From a virus, in the IMG/VR virus record IMGVR_UViG_3300020446_001735, positions 1 through 38,429 of that record: DNA of 38,429 bases; one strand, written 5' to 3'. Below, piece by piece: positions 22,236 through 29,362 of the stretch. The notes under the pieces were generated by a model. It was not told the origin of the DNA. It saw nothing but the letters and a program-made list of their open reading frames with translations, and ran no database searches. The position numbers were made by a program, and so were the translations under genes. Numbering within the stretch: the stretch's first letter is position 1; every line of letters starts with the position of its first letter.

Positions 22236-23273
22236 ATGAGTATTATGGATAAATTGAAGAAGAATAGTAAAGTCAAAGAAACTTCTATTCTTTCTGATTC
22301 GAAATTCTTTACCGAAAAAGATATGGTAAAGACCGAAGTGCCAATGATTAACGTGGCATTATCGGGTTCCGTGGATGGCGGACTTGCGCCAGGACTGACA
22401 GTTTTAGCTGGCCCATCCAAACACTTCAAAACATCATTCGCTTTGATTATGGCATCAGCATATCTCAAAGAAAACGAAGATGCTGTGCTTCTATTCTATG
22501 ATTCAGAGTTTGGTTCACCGCAATCATACTTTGAAAACTTTGATATCGATACAAGCCGTGTTCTTCACACGCCAATCACAAACGTTGAAGAACTAAAGTT
22601 TGATATCATTGCACAGTTAGAAGGCATTGAACGCAATGATAAGGTTGTCATTGTAATTGACTCGGTCGGTAACCTCGCATCTAAAAAAGAATTGGAAGAT
22701 GCCATTAATGAAAAGTCCGTTGCCGATATGTCAAGAGCAAAAGCTCTCAAAGGTTTGTTCCGCATGTGTACTCCGTACTTGAACATGAAGAACATTCCTT
22801 TGATTGCTGTCAACCATACATATATGGAAATCGGGTTATTCCCCAAAGCAATTGTGTCAGGTGGTACTGGCATTTACTACAGCGCTGATAACATATGGAT
22901 TTTAGGCAGACAACAAGATAAGCAAGGCACTGAAATCAAAGGCTACCACTTTGTTATCAACGTGGAGAAATCACGCTATGTTAAAGAAAAGTCTAAGATT
23001 CCCATCAGTGTTAGCTGGGAAGGTGGAGTACAAAAGTGGTCTGGCCTGCTTGATGTTGCTCTCCAAGGTCAATATGTCGCTAAGCCGTCTAATGGCTGGT
23101 ATTGCAGGGTTAGCCGGGAAACTGGGGAATTACTTGAACCGAAAGTACGAGAGAAACAAACCTTAGAAGAAGAGTTTTGGAAACCAATCTTTGAAGAAAC
23201 AGACTTTAAAGATTATCTCAAAAATCGATTTTCAATTCTAAATGAAAGAGGCATTGAAGATGTCGCAGAATGA
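22236..23273 (+). CDS. uvsX: RecA-like recombination protein UvsX
   Basis: The 345-residue protein has Walker A GPSKHFKTS (59-67, the unusual T4-type P-loop), Walker B VVIVIDSVGNL (near 132-142) and the VNHTY strand, with a C-terminal acidic tail. T4 UvsX has 391 residues. It forms filaments on single-stranded DNA and drives strand invasion for recombination-dependent replication, working with 46/47. TTTAGGAGAG precedes the ATG. A small membrane-protein gene begins in its last five codons. Confidence 0.95.
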   Translation: MSIMDKLKKNSKVKETSILSDSKFFTEKDMVKTEVPMINVALSGSVDGGLAPGLTVLAGPSKHFKTSFALIMASAYLKENEDAVLLFYDSEFGSPQSYFENFDIDTSRVLHTPITNVEELKFDIIAQLEGIERNDKVVIVIDSVGNLASKKELEDAINEKSVADMSRAKALKGLFRMCTPYLNMKNIPLIAVNHTYMEIGLFPKAIVSGGTGIYYSADNIWILGRQQDKQGTEIKGYHFVINVEKSRYVKEKSKIPISVSWEGGVQKWSGLLDVALQGQYVAKPSNGWYCRVSRETGELLEPKVREKQTLEEEFWKPIFEETDFKDYLKNRFSILNERGIEDVAE

Positions 23274-23388
23274 AAAGTACAGTGTGCTGTGGACATTTTA
23301 CCACACTGTACTAGCTGTTGAGCTGGCTCTTGTTGTATTGATTGAAGGCACAGAGTTATATTTAAACTTTTTTGAATTGTGGCCGTAA
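23260..23388 (+). CDS. 42-residue single-pass membrane protein
   Basis: ATG at 23260 lies in the end of uvsX with AGAGG upstream, and its TAA overlaps the next ATG. The product has a hydrophobic segment (about residues 9-28, VLWTFYHTVLAVELALVVLI) and a short acidic/aromatic tail ending LWP. An 11-bp inverted repeat lies inside the gene. The family is not recognised. Confidence 0.62.
   Translation: MSQNEKYSVLWTFYHTVLAVELALVVLIEGTELYLNFFELWP
23276..23312. repeat. 11-bp perfect inverted repeat just after uvsX
   Basis: AGTACAGTGTG (23276-23286) and CACACTGTACT (23302-23312) are perfect inverted copies with a 15-base loop. No T-run follows, so it is not an intrinsic terminator. It may be an RNA processing or stability hairpin downstream of uvsX, within the small membrane-protein gene. 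Confidence 0.6.
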
Positions 23389-23684
23389 TGATTGAACTTA
23401 AAGACTACGAATTAATTCCTCATGAAGAGGATGAACAAGCATGGGCAGTTAGACTTTTAACTGGTCCATATGTTGAAACAGTTATCAAGTTTGGAGCAAT
23501 TAGTTTCAATAGAGTCGAAGAAGGTGTAATGACATTTAATTTTACTATTGTATCATCACCAGATACTGAATTGACAACAGAAGACATTGACTTCCAAGAT
23601 TATGTAGGCAATGTTTTGGAAGCAGTAATTAGAGACGGGATGGAAACCGGATCTGTAGTAGCAAGGGAAAAAGAAGATGAGTAA
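23388..23684 (+). CDS. hypothetical acidic protein
   Basis: The 98-residue product starts in a TAATG overlap. It is strand-rich in the first two thirds (YVETVIKFGAISFNRVEEGVMTFNFTIV) and helical at the end (DYVGNVLEAVIRDGMETG), acidic overall. No membrane segment or known motif is seen. It lies in the uvsX-41 interval, where T4-like phages carry small conserved genes of unknown role. Confidence 0.72.
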   Translation: MIELKDYELIPHEEDEQAWAVRLLTGPYVETVIKFGAISFNRVEEGVMTFNFTIVSSPDTELTTEDIDFQDYVGNVLEAVIRDGMETGSVVAREKEDE

Positions 23685-23856
23685 TCCAGCAGTTCTATCT
23701 GACATAGATCGTATTGTTATGCTAATGGAAGAAATCGCAATTGCGCAAAGCAAGTTGCAACCTACTGACACTGGTCATATTCATACGGCAATTAATTATA
23801 TGCGTAATCGTGTTGAGGAAATCAAAAAAGATATTGCTTATGGTGAAATCCAATAA
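23677..23856 (+). CDS. 59-residue helical hypothetical protein
   Basis: The ATG at 23677 overlaps the end of the previous gene, and the TAA overlaps the helicase ATG. The product is two amphipathic helices (residues 5-27 and 33-55) joined by a QPTDTGHIH loop. The family is unknown. The position directly before helicase 41 and the overlaps suggest translational coupling with it. Confidence 0.65.
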   Translation: MSNPAVLSDIDRIVMLMEEIAIAQSKLQPTDTGHIHTAINYMRNRVEEIKKDIAYGEIQ

Positions 23857-25223
23857 TGCAAGCTAATATTGAACAAACTATTCTACGTAATCTGCTTACA
23901 GATGAAAAGTATATGCGTAAAGTATTACCTTTCATCAAGCCAGATTACTTTCAAGGTGCGTATCGGTCTCTCTTCAAAGAGGCTGGTAAGTACGTTGGCA
24001 AATATAATAAGTTGCCAACATCAGAATCTCTTGTCATTGAATTGCAAGAGTCGAGTAATATGTCAGACGAGCAATTCCAAATGTCCATGGATATTGTTCC
24101 GCAGTTATTTACAACAGATATTATTGATCAAGACTGGTTACTTGATGCTACAGAAAAGTGGTGTCAGGATCGAGCATTGTACAATGCAGTAATGGAATCG
24201 ATTTCTATTATCGATGGAAAGCATGAATCACTTACAAAAAATGCTTTACCAGATATTCTATCAAAAGCTCTTGGAGTTTCTTTTGATAAGAATGTTGGTC
24301 ACGATTATATTGAGAATGTTGAAGAACGTTACGAGTTTTATCATACAGAAGAAGATCGCATTCCATTTGATTTGGAAATGTTTAACAAGATTACTAAAGG
24401 CGGTGTTCCGAACAAGACTCTAAATATTTGTTTGGCTGGTACCGGTGTTGGTAAATCTCTATTCATGTGTCACTTAGCCGCGGCAGCTTTGACCGAAGGC
24501 CGTAATGTTTTGTATATCACGATGGAAATGGCCGAGGAAAGAATTGCCGAACGTATTGATGCTAATCTTCTTAACATTCCAATCGATCAACTCGAAAATC
24601 TTTCGAAAGATATGTTTACCACAAAGGTTGCAGATCTTGCACGTAAAACAAATGGCAAGTTAATTGTAAAAGAATATCCTACTGGTTCTGCTCATACAGG
24701 ACATTTTCGTGCTCTACTGAATGAGCTTAAGCTCAAAAAAGAATTTGCACCCGATGTTATCTTTGTGGATTATCTAAATATCTGTGCCAGTTCTAGAATG
24801 AAAGGAATGGGTGGTGCAATCAACTCATACACCTACGTTAAAGCAATTGCTGAAGAGTTACGTGGTCTTGCGGTCGAGTTTGACGTACCGCTCTGGTCTG
24901 CAACGCAAACGACTCGTTCTGGTTTTGCTAACTCGGATATTGGGCTTGAAGATACGTCCGAGTCTTTTGGATTACCCGCTACCGCGGATCTAATGTTTGC
25001 TTTGATTTCTACAGAAGAGCTTGAACAAAGTGGTCAACTCATGGTAAAGCAATTAAAGAATAGATATAATGATCCTACGTATAATAAAAGATTTGTCATC
25101 GGTGTTGATAGAGCAAAGATGAGATTGTTCGACGTAGATGATAACGAGCAAACTCTAACCGATGATACACCTGTATTCGATAACGGTAAGATGAGCGAAA
25201 GATTCAAGGAGTTCAACGTATGA
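23856..25223 (+). CDS. 41: replicative DNA helicase (gp41, DnaB-like)
   Basis: The 455-residue protein has a DnaB-type N-terminal helical domain and a RecA-like motor with Walker A GTGVGKS (near 196-202), YITMEMAEERI (motif H1a), Walker B VIFVDYLNI and a LWSATQTTR strand near the end. T4 gp41 has 475 residues. It is the hexameric 5'-3' helicase that unwinds DNA ahead of gp43 and binds primase gp61, which I do not see in this window. The start overlaps the upstream small gene, and the stop overlaps the next start. Confidence 0.95.
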   Translation: MQANIEQTILRNLLTDEKYMRKVLPFIKPDYFQGAYRSLFKEAGKYVGKYNKLPTSESLVIELQESSNMSDEQFQMSMDIVPQLFTTDIIDQDWLLDATEKWCQDRALYNAVMESISIIDGKHESLTKNALPDILSKALGVSFDKNVGHDYIENVEERYEFYHTEEDRIPFDLEMFNKITKGGVPNKTLNICLAGTGVGKSLFMCHLAAAALTEGRNVLYITMEMAEERIAERIDANLLNIPIDQLENLSKDMFTTKVADLARKTNGKLIVKEYPTGSAHTGHFRALLNELKLKKEFAPDVIFVDYLNICASSRMKGMGGAINSYTYVKAIAEELRGLAVEFDVPLWSATQTTRSGFANSDIGLEDTSESFGLPATADLMFALISTEELEQSGQLMVKQLKNRYNDPTYNKRFVIGVDRAKMRLFDVDDNEQTLTDDTPVFDNGKMSERFKEFNV

Positions 25224-25396
25224 AGGTAGATCTTTATGGCAAGGAATTAAATCAGGTCGGTTGGGGACACGACCGAGGAGGTGGAGACGAATGGTGGAGT
25301 CACTATTGCAAAAAGCAAGACGATGTTATGAGTTTTCAGAAAGGTGTAGAATGTGATTGGTGTGGAGAAGTAGAAGATGAAAGTAAATCTGATTAG
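25220..25396 (+). CDS. 58-residue protein with a possible zinc knuckle
   Basis: ATG overlaps the helicase stop. The product is Gly/Trp-rich (GWGHDRGGGDEWWSHYC) with C30, and C44 and C47 in VECDWCGEVE, plus several histidines, which may bind one zinc ion. Its last 20 bases overlap thyX. The family is not recognised. Confidence 0.65.
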   Translation: MKVDLYGKELNQVGWGHDRGGGDEWWSHYCKKQDDVMSFQKGVECDWCGEVEDESKSD

Positions 25397-26045
25397 TTAT
25401 TCGCATCCTCATTTTGTAGTTCAAGCAGTTGACGGAGAATTAAGTGCTCAAGATCTCATCGCGTATTGCGCCCGTGTATCCAATCCAGCGAACCAACATA
25501 ACAAAGAAACGTCAGAAAGGCTACTTGCCTATTTGGCAAAAGAAAAACACTGGTCACCATTCGAAATGGTATCTGCTTGCTTAGAGATTGAAACTACACG
25601 AGATATCGCTAGGCAAATTCTAAGACATAGGTCATTTTCATTTCAAGAATTTTCCCAAAGGTATGCTGAGCAAACAGAGTTTAATAATTATAGAGAAGCT
25701 CGCATGCAGGATCATAAGAACCGGCAGAATAGTATTGAAACTGAAGATCCTGACGTAAAACTCGAATGGTTGAAAAAACAATCTGAAGTTGCACTTGCTG
25801 TTAGAGATTCATATGAATGGGCATTGGAAAATGGTATTGCAAAAGAACAAGCTCGAGCCGTATTGCCTGAAGGTATGACGAAATCTACAATGTATATGAA
25901 TGGAACTCTCAGGTCTTGGATGCATTACATCGAACTGAGATCTGGCAATGGAACTCAGAAAGAACATAGAGAAGTGGCTATTGCTTGTGCTGAGGCTCTA
26001 AAGGAGATCTTTCCTATTATCGAAACTTTTATTGAAAAAAATTAA
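25377..26045 (+). CDS. thyX: flavin-dependent thymidylate synthase
   Basis: The 222-residue protein carries the ThyX signature RHRSFSFQEFSQRYA (83-97) and a C-terminal RSGNGTQKEHREVA region, typical of the family. ThyX makes dTMP from dUMP using FAD and NADPH and is common in alphaproteobacteria and their phages. It completes the route dCMP to dUMP to dTMP begun by dCMP deaminase. Its presence frees the thymidylate-synthase-fold protein gp42 to be the hydroxymethylase. The ATG lies within the previous small gene, behind TGGAGAAG. Confidence 0.95.
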   Translation: MKVNLISYSHPHFVVQAVDGELSAQDLIAYCARVSNPANQHNKETSERLLAYLAKEKHWSPFEMVSACLEIETTRDIARQILRHRSFSFQEFSQRYAEQTEFNNYREARMQDHKNRQNSIETEDPDVKLEWLKKQSEVALAVRDSYEWALENGIAKEQARAVLPEGMTKSTMYMNGTLRSWMHYIELRSGNGTQKEHREVAIACAEALKEIFPIIETFIEKN

Positions 26046-26048
26046 AAT

Positions 26049-26058
26049 AAATGCATTT
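26049..26058. repeat. AAATGCATTT upstream element, copy 2
   Basis: This perfect 10-bp palindrome lies 6 bases upstream of the TTTACT -35 box of the next promoter and is identical to copies at 15528 and 29953. Confidence 0.65.
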
Positions 26059-26064
26059 TTGGGG

Positions 26065-26093
26065 TTTACTTTTGCTGAGATCTATAGTATAAT
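26065..26093 (+). promoter_or_regulatory. promoter with palindromic upstream element
   Basis: TTTACT (26065-26070) and TATAAT (26088-26093) are 17 bases apart. The leader carries GGAAAGAGGAGTCC before the ATG, nearly the same as the leader at 15577. Confidence 0.82.
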
Positions 26094-26123
26094 ATATCTA
26101 TCAAATGGAAAGAGGAGTCCAAA

Positions 26124-26432
26124 ATGTTTGAAAAAGATCTTTTTGTCAATGATGGTCCATACCTTCGGTACCGCACCGATGATGCACCTTATGGCAAGAT
26201 CGTTGGTCGCTGGAAGAACGGCCGTGGTTTCATCACCAAGACAATTTTCAAAAACTGGTTGATTAAGTCTGGTCTTCCTGTCAATGCCTACTTCACCGCA
26301 TTTGAGTCTGGTGTTGCCCCTCTCGATATTATGAAGACCGTCGATCGCGACTTCTTTGATGCTAAGCGGGAAGCTTGGAATAAGAAGATGTGGGAGCAAG
26401 GATTCCAGCAGTGGAAAGCTTCCAATGCTTAA
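26124..26432 (+). CDS. hypothetical protein
   Basis: The 102-residue product is basic and rich in aromatic residues (YLRYRTDD, RWKNGRGFITKTIFKNWL, WNKKMWEQGFQQW). It is soluble, with no recognised motif. It is driven by the second copy of the palindrome-promoter-leader cassette, which suggests strong early expression. GC content is higher than in neighbouring small genes. Its last 8 bases overlap the start of the wall hydrolase. The function is unknown; host-takeover roles are common for such early genes, but nothing specific is seen. Confidence 0.72.
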   Translation: MFEKDLFVNDGPYLRYRTDDAPYGKIVGRWKNGRGFITKTIFKNWLIKSGLPVNAYFTAFESGVAPLDIMKTVDRDFFDAKREAWNKKMWEQGFQQWKASNA

Positions 26433-26958
26433 GGATCTTTTTATTCTTAGCTGCAGCGCAGCATTCATCGGTGGCTTTATCACCGGTGAATCTGCATTTG
26501 CTGGTGATCACACTGACCTAGACGAACAAGTCAATTGTCTAGCTCATAACATTTATTGGGAAGCTCGCAATCAACCAACTAAAGGTATGATTGCTGTAGC
26601 TCTCGTAACTCGCAATCGTGTATATGATGATCGTTATCCGAATACATATTGTGGAGTTGTTGAACAAGGTCCAGTTCGTGAGAGCTGGAAAAAAGATGGT
26701 ACGTACTATCCTATTCGCCACCGCTGTCAATTCAGCTGGTATTGCGATGGTAAGTCAGATAAAATTCCAACAGTTGATTTGGATGTCTATGAACTAGCTC
26801 GTATCATTTCATTTAAGGTAATTAGTAATGCACCTATGAGAGATTTTACTAAAGGTGCTACTCATTATCATGCTACATACGTATATCCTGAATGGGCAGA
26901 AACTAAAACCAAGACTGTTCGAGTAAAGGATCATATTTTCTATCGTTGGGAGAAGTAA
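26425..26958 (+). CDS. secreted cell-wall hydrolase, SleB/CwlJ family
   Basis: The 177-residue precursor begins at the ATG at 26425 with a signal peptide ending ESAFA (cleavage after A26). The body matches the SleB/Hydrolase_2 family: NIYWEARNQ (catalytic-type E46), GMIAVALVTRNRV, CQFSWYCDG, GATHYHA and HIFYRW. These enzymes are lytic transglycosylases acting on peptidoglycan. With its own export signal it would act from the periplasm, unlike the leaderless lysozyme at 11068. It may serve in lysis, superinfection or entry-site repair; which one is not evident. Confidence 0.88.
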   Translation: MLKDLFILSCSAAFIGGFITGESAFAGDHTDLDEQVNCLAHNIYWEARNQPTKGMIAVALVTRNRVYDDRYPNTYCGVVEQGPVRESWKKDGTYYPIRHRCQFSWYCDGKSDKIPTVDLDVYELARIISFKVISNAPMRDFTKGATHYHATYVYPEWAETKTKTVRVKDHIFYRWEK

Positions 26959-27324
26959 ATGGTAAAGGTGAAAGAAATTAAAGACTACAAAGAAGAAATG
27001 AAAGCGCTTGACTTTAACGTTCCAAGCATTCGTTACAAGTTCGATGAAGACATTTTGTGTGATGAACTCTTAGAGTATATTACTGAAACTTATGGCACGC
27101 ATTATGCTACCGACAAGTTTCAAGCCACCGAATTTATTATTGATGGTGGGCATGGTACAGGTTTCTGTATTGGTAATATTCTTAAGTACGCACAGCGTTA
27201 CGGAAAGAAGGGTTCGCGGCAAGACGCTCGGCGAGACTTAATGAAGGTTTTGCACTATGCGATAATTCAACTTTATGTTCATGATCTTGAAGAACAAGAT
27301 CAGGCTTCTTCCGACCAATCATAG
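26959..27324 (+). CDS. DUF3310-like protein
   Basis: The 121-residue product contains DGGHGTGFCIGNILKYAQRYGKKG and a DLMKVLHYAI helix, the hallmarks of DUF3310, a phage family sometimes called SaV-like and of unproven function. It starts immediately after the wall hydrolase stop. Its last 143 bases overlap a minus-strand gene, which is unusual. The conserved domain ends about residue 110, so the overlap includes part of it. Confidence 0.8.
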   Translation: MVKVKEIKDYKEEMKALDFNVPSIRYKFDEDILCDELLEYITETYGTHYATDKFQATEFIIDGGHGTGFCIGNILKYAQRYGKKGSRQDARRDLMKVLHYAIIQLYVHDLEEQDQASSDQS

Positions 27325-27436
27325 TATTAGCATACTCAATATCAAACTTAATCTCCTCGAAATTACCGTGATAGTCATCAAGCTTAAGCTTATGTCTCAT
27401 CGCGGTAGTTCGTGCTTTTAACTCAACTTCAATCAT
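27182..27436 (-). CDS. hypothetical protein overlapping DUF3310 antisense
   Basis: The 84-residue minus-strand frame starts in an ATGA overlap with the upstream minus-strand gene, and its first 37 codons (KLDDYHGNFEEIKFDIEYANTMIGRK) lie outside any plus-strand gene and look coding. The C-terminal 47 codons run antisense through the end of the DUF3310 gene. LSLAERLAANPSFRNAVRT at the end is helix-like. Either a true convergent overlap or readthrough of a shorter ancestral gene is possible. The family is not recognised. Confidence 0.6.
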   Translation of the reverse strand: MIEVELKARTTAMRHKLKLDDYHGNFEEIKFDIEYANTMIGRKKPDLVLQDHEHKVELSHSAKPSLSLAERLAANPSFRNAVRT

Positions 27437-27656
27437 AAATTTCTATTCCACTCCCTGCATTAATATATTTAGGCAAGCAATAGGCTGTAGCTCTATCGCG
27501 TTTATCCATCGCTGCGTATGTCGAATATCTTTTCGATAATTCTTTTGCGAAGTAGTTACATCTGGTTACGCTACTAAAATACATATCGTTTGATACTAGA
27601 CGTCTATCATCGCCTACACCAATGTAAAGCATTAGTAGAAATACGTGTATCATCAC
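27429..27656 (-). CDS. hypothetical protein of marine T4-like phages
   Basis: The 75-residue product has a short hydrophobic N-terminus (HVFLLMLYIGVG), then SNDMYFSSVTRCNYFAKELSKRY and a DRATAYCLPKYI tail with two cysteines. I associate this pattern with an uncharacterised family in marine T4-like phages. It could be exported. It overlaps the IscA-like gene start-to-stop in the minus-strand operon. Confidence 0.72.
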   Translation of the reverse strand: MMIHVFLLMLYIGVGDDRRLVSNDMYFSSVTRCNYFAKELSKRYSTYAAMDKRDRATAYCLPKYINAGSGIEIYD

Positions 27657-27958
27657 ACTGCAAAACTTTCACCACATCCACATGATGCAGTTGCATTAGG
27701 ATTAACCACTTTTAGGTATGAACCACCTAACTCACTTACGTAATCGATAGTACAGCCGGCCACAAACATTTCTGCCATAGGATCTAGAACTAGAACATTT
27801 TCGTATGGCTCACTCCAATCAACATCAGGCCAGTTCTTTTTAAAATCCCAAACATATTGAAAACCAGAACAGCCACCACCTTTCACACCTAACGTTACGT
27901 AATCATTTTGTCTAACTTTATCTAAGTATTCAACTGCACTGCTTGTAATATCAATCAT
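27653..27958 (-). CDS. IscA/ErpA-type iron-sulfur carrier
   Basis: The 101-residue HesB-fold protein carries the three conserved cysteines of A-type carriers: C30 in GGGCSGFQY and C93, C95 in SCGCGESF. These proteins hand Fe-S clusters to apo-enzymes, and A-type carriers occur in marine T4-like phages. It lies within the minus-strand operon whose promoter looks late, so it may act in virion or tail assembly rather than early metabolism (inference). It overlaps both neighbours by 4 bases. Confidence 0.92.
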   Translation of the reverse strand: MIDITSSAVEYLDKVRQNDYVTLGVKGGGCSGFQYVWDFKKNWPDVDWSEPYENVLVLDPMAEMFVAGCTIDYVSELGGSYLKVVNPNATASCGCGESFAV

Positions 27959-28296
27959 TTATTATTCCTCATTGCATCTTCGATACTTTCTAGCATTTCT
28001 TGTATCATTGGTGCTTGTTTATTTGGTTCATAAATGCATCGCATCGATGGTGGACAATGTTCAAATCTACTTATAAACACAGTATCAGTTGTTTTATTTG
28101 GTCCTTGGTAAAGACAAATCTTTTGTGTAAGAACTATCTTCTTTTTTGCTAAACGACAGGTTACATATATTTTATCTTTTTCTTTTTCCTTGTACATTCT
28201 ACCTTCAGACCATGCTTCCTCAGGTATAATAAAAAGACAAAACAAAAGAGCAAATAGAATTAGTAATGTGTTGCCGATCCTAACATACCATTTCAT
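27955..28296 (-). CDS. hypothetical membrane-anchored or secreted protein
   Basis: The 113-residue product has one N-terminal hydrophobic segment (about residues 7-24, IGNTLLILFALLFCLFII), followed by a basic, four-Cys soluble part (TCRLAK, KICLYQ, HCPPSMRC). It could be a signal anchor with a periplasmic disulfide domain. The family is not recognised. ATGA overlaps join it to both neighbours. Confidence 0.7.
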   Translation of the reverse strand: MKWYVRIGNTLLILFALLFCLFIIPEEAWSEGRMYKEKEKDKIYVTCRLAKKKIVLTQKICLYQGPNKTTDTVFISRFEHCPPSMRCIYEPNKQAPMIQEMLESIEDAMRNNK

Positions 28297-28778
28297 ATTT
28301 GGCCAGTTCTAGCTGCATACACCAGCCAAACAAATGATAAAATAACTGCGCCAAATACAAGTGTAAGGAAACCAATTGCTACGCCTTCAATAAATTTCTT
28401 TCTTCTTTGTGCCTGCTTATAAATTGTTTCTTGCCTTTGCTTTCTGATTTGAGCTTCCATACGAATAAGCTCGTCCCAGTGAGATGCACCATATGTAAAC
28501 CCGATAAAGTTCTTCAGATCTTGTCGCATTTGATCTGCTTTTTTCTTAGCAGCAAAGATCTCCATTGCTTCTTGTTCGATTGAACCTTTGAATGCTAGCT
28601 TCTTGAATAGAGGAGGATTCTTTGCTTGGCGCTCAGCTTCTGATAAATCAGACATGGCATTCATCCACCGGCCGAGATCACTCGCCATGGACTCAATATC
28701 TCTTCCGATCTGAAATCCTTTTTTCAGAACGTTAAATGCTGCAGTTGCAGTTGCTAATGCGCTAACGGGATCTACCAT
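28293..28778 (-). CDS. hypothetical protein with C-terminal membrane anchor
   Basis: The 161-residue product is a long helical, charged body (residues 20-130, with QKQRQETIYKQAQRRKK-like repeats of basic residues) ending in one membrane segment (about 133-156, GFLTLVFGAVILSFVWLVYAA). It starts after CTAGGAGGGCTC, a strong ribosome site. As first gene of the minus-strand operon, it follows a TATAAATA late promoter. Homologues of this shape occur in marine T4-like phages without known function. Confidence 0.75.
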   Translation of the reverse strand: MVDPVSALATATAAFNVLKKGFQIGRDIESMASDLGRWMNAMSDLSEAERQAKNPPLFKKLAFKGSIEQEAMEIFAAKKKADQMRQDLKNFIGFTYGASHWDELIRMEAQIRKQRQETIYKQAQRRKKFIEGVAIGFLTLVFGAVILSFVWLVYAARTGQI

Positions 28779-28839
28779 GAGCCCTCCTAGTCCGAGTTCT
28801 CATAATAAGATTCAAAGATTGATAAAGCTCACTCATAAC

Positions 28840-28847
28840 TATTTATA
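28840..28847 (-). promoter_or_regulatory. T4-type late promoter for the minus-strand operon
   Basis: The minus strand reads TATAAATA exactly here, 62 bases upstream of the first minus-strand ATG (28778). gp55 is encoded in the window. It lies back to back with the tmRNA promoter. Confidence 0.75.
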
Positions 28848-28855
28848 TTTTTTTG

Positions 28856-28891
28856 TTTACATAGCAATTTATTTGTGGTAGAATATAAATA
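28856..28891 (+). promoter_or_regulatory. overlapping early and late promoters of the tmRNA
   Basis: TTTACA (28856-28861), 17 bases ending TGG, and TAGAAT (28879-28884) form a sigma70-type promoter. The exact late octamer TATAAATA occupies 28884-28891, directly overlapping the -10. The RNA could thus be made both early and late. Confidence 0.75.
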
Positions 28892-29142
28892 CAAATGAAG
28901 ATGTTAGAAGGTAGACAGGACCCGGGGGCGGTACCCGGCGCCTCCACCATAATTACTAGGAACAATAAATGCTGCTTAAATTTTACTTCTGGCCTTTTCT
29001 AGTAATTATGTGGGGGCGAAATAGGATCGACTGGTGCTTGAGTCTTCGAAAAAGTAACTGCAAACGATAATTTTGCACCTGTAGATTATCGCCTCGCGGC
29101 GTAAACTACCGGGCCCGGTGGAGCCTCGGAACAGAATCCACC
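28892..29142 (+). ncRNA. ssrA: circularly permuted (two-piece) tmRNA
   Basis: The acceptor piece comes first and ends CGCCTCCACCA (CCA at 28947-28949); the coding piece starts GGGGGCG at 29012. These pair as a 7-bp acceptor stem with one G-U. The linker 28948-29010 is closed by a perfect 12-bp inverted repeat (CATAATTACTAG with CTAGTAATTATG), as expected of a processed loop. The coding piece continues AGGATCGACTGG and has resume codon GCA at 29060, with tag ANDNFAPVDYRLAA and TAA at 29102-29104. A GGTGGA/TCCACC hairpin (29117-29142) ends it. The permuted layout and ANDN...LAA tag are alphaproteobacterial. tmRNA with SmpB rescues stalled ribosomes. The T-loop reads GGCGGTA rather than TTCRANN. 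Ends are approximate. Confidence 0.92.
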
Positions 29143-29160
29143 AACTTAAAGGAGATATAA

Positions 29161-29355
29161 ATGGCTTTACTAGCAGTATTAGTTACAGGTCTTTGGTTTG
29201 CAGACAATGCAGAATTTGTTTCCACAACAGAAAACCAAAGGGCTGAAGGATTTAGATGGCACCAGATTGAATGCAGAGATGTCAATCCTGAGTTGCCGGC
29301 AATTACAATTAACACACCAACTGGACGGAAAATCGTGTGTCATAAACTGAAGTGA
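29161..29355 (+). CDS. small hypothetical protein after tmRNA
   Basis: The 64-residue product starts behind AAAGGAGATATAA, only 19 bases after the tmRNA hairpin, so it probably shares the tmRNA transcript. It begins hydrophobic (ALLAVLVTGLWFA) and continues with a polar strand-rich body with two Cys. The N-terminus could be a weak signal sequence. The family is unknown. Confidence 0.68.
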   Translation: MALLAVLVTGLWFADNAEFVSTTENQRAEGFRWHQIECRDVNPELPAITINTPTGRKIVCHKLK

Positions 29356-29362
29356 GAAAACT

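Noticed and set aside
23276-23312. Hairpin after uvsX as an intrinsic terminator
   Set aside because: No T-run follows and overlapping genes continue into helicase 41.
28892-28949. A tRNA gene ending CCA
   Set aside because: There is no complete cloverleaf or anticodon arm; the CCA end pairs with the downstream GGGGGCG, and the tag sequence identifies a permuted tmRNA.
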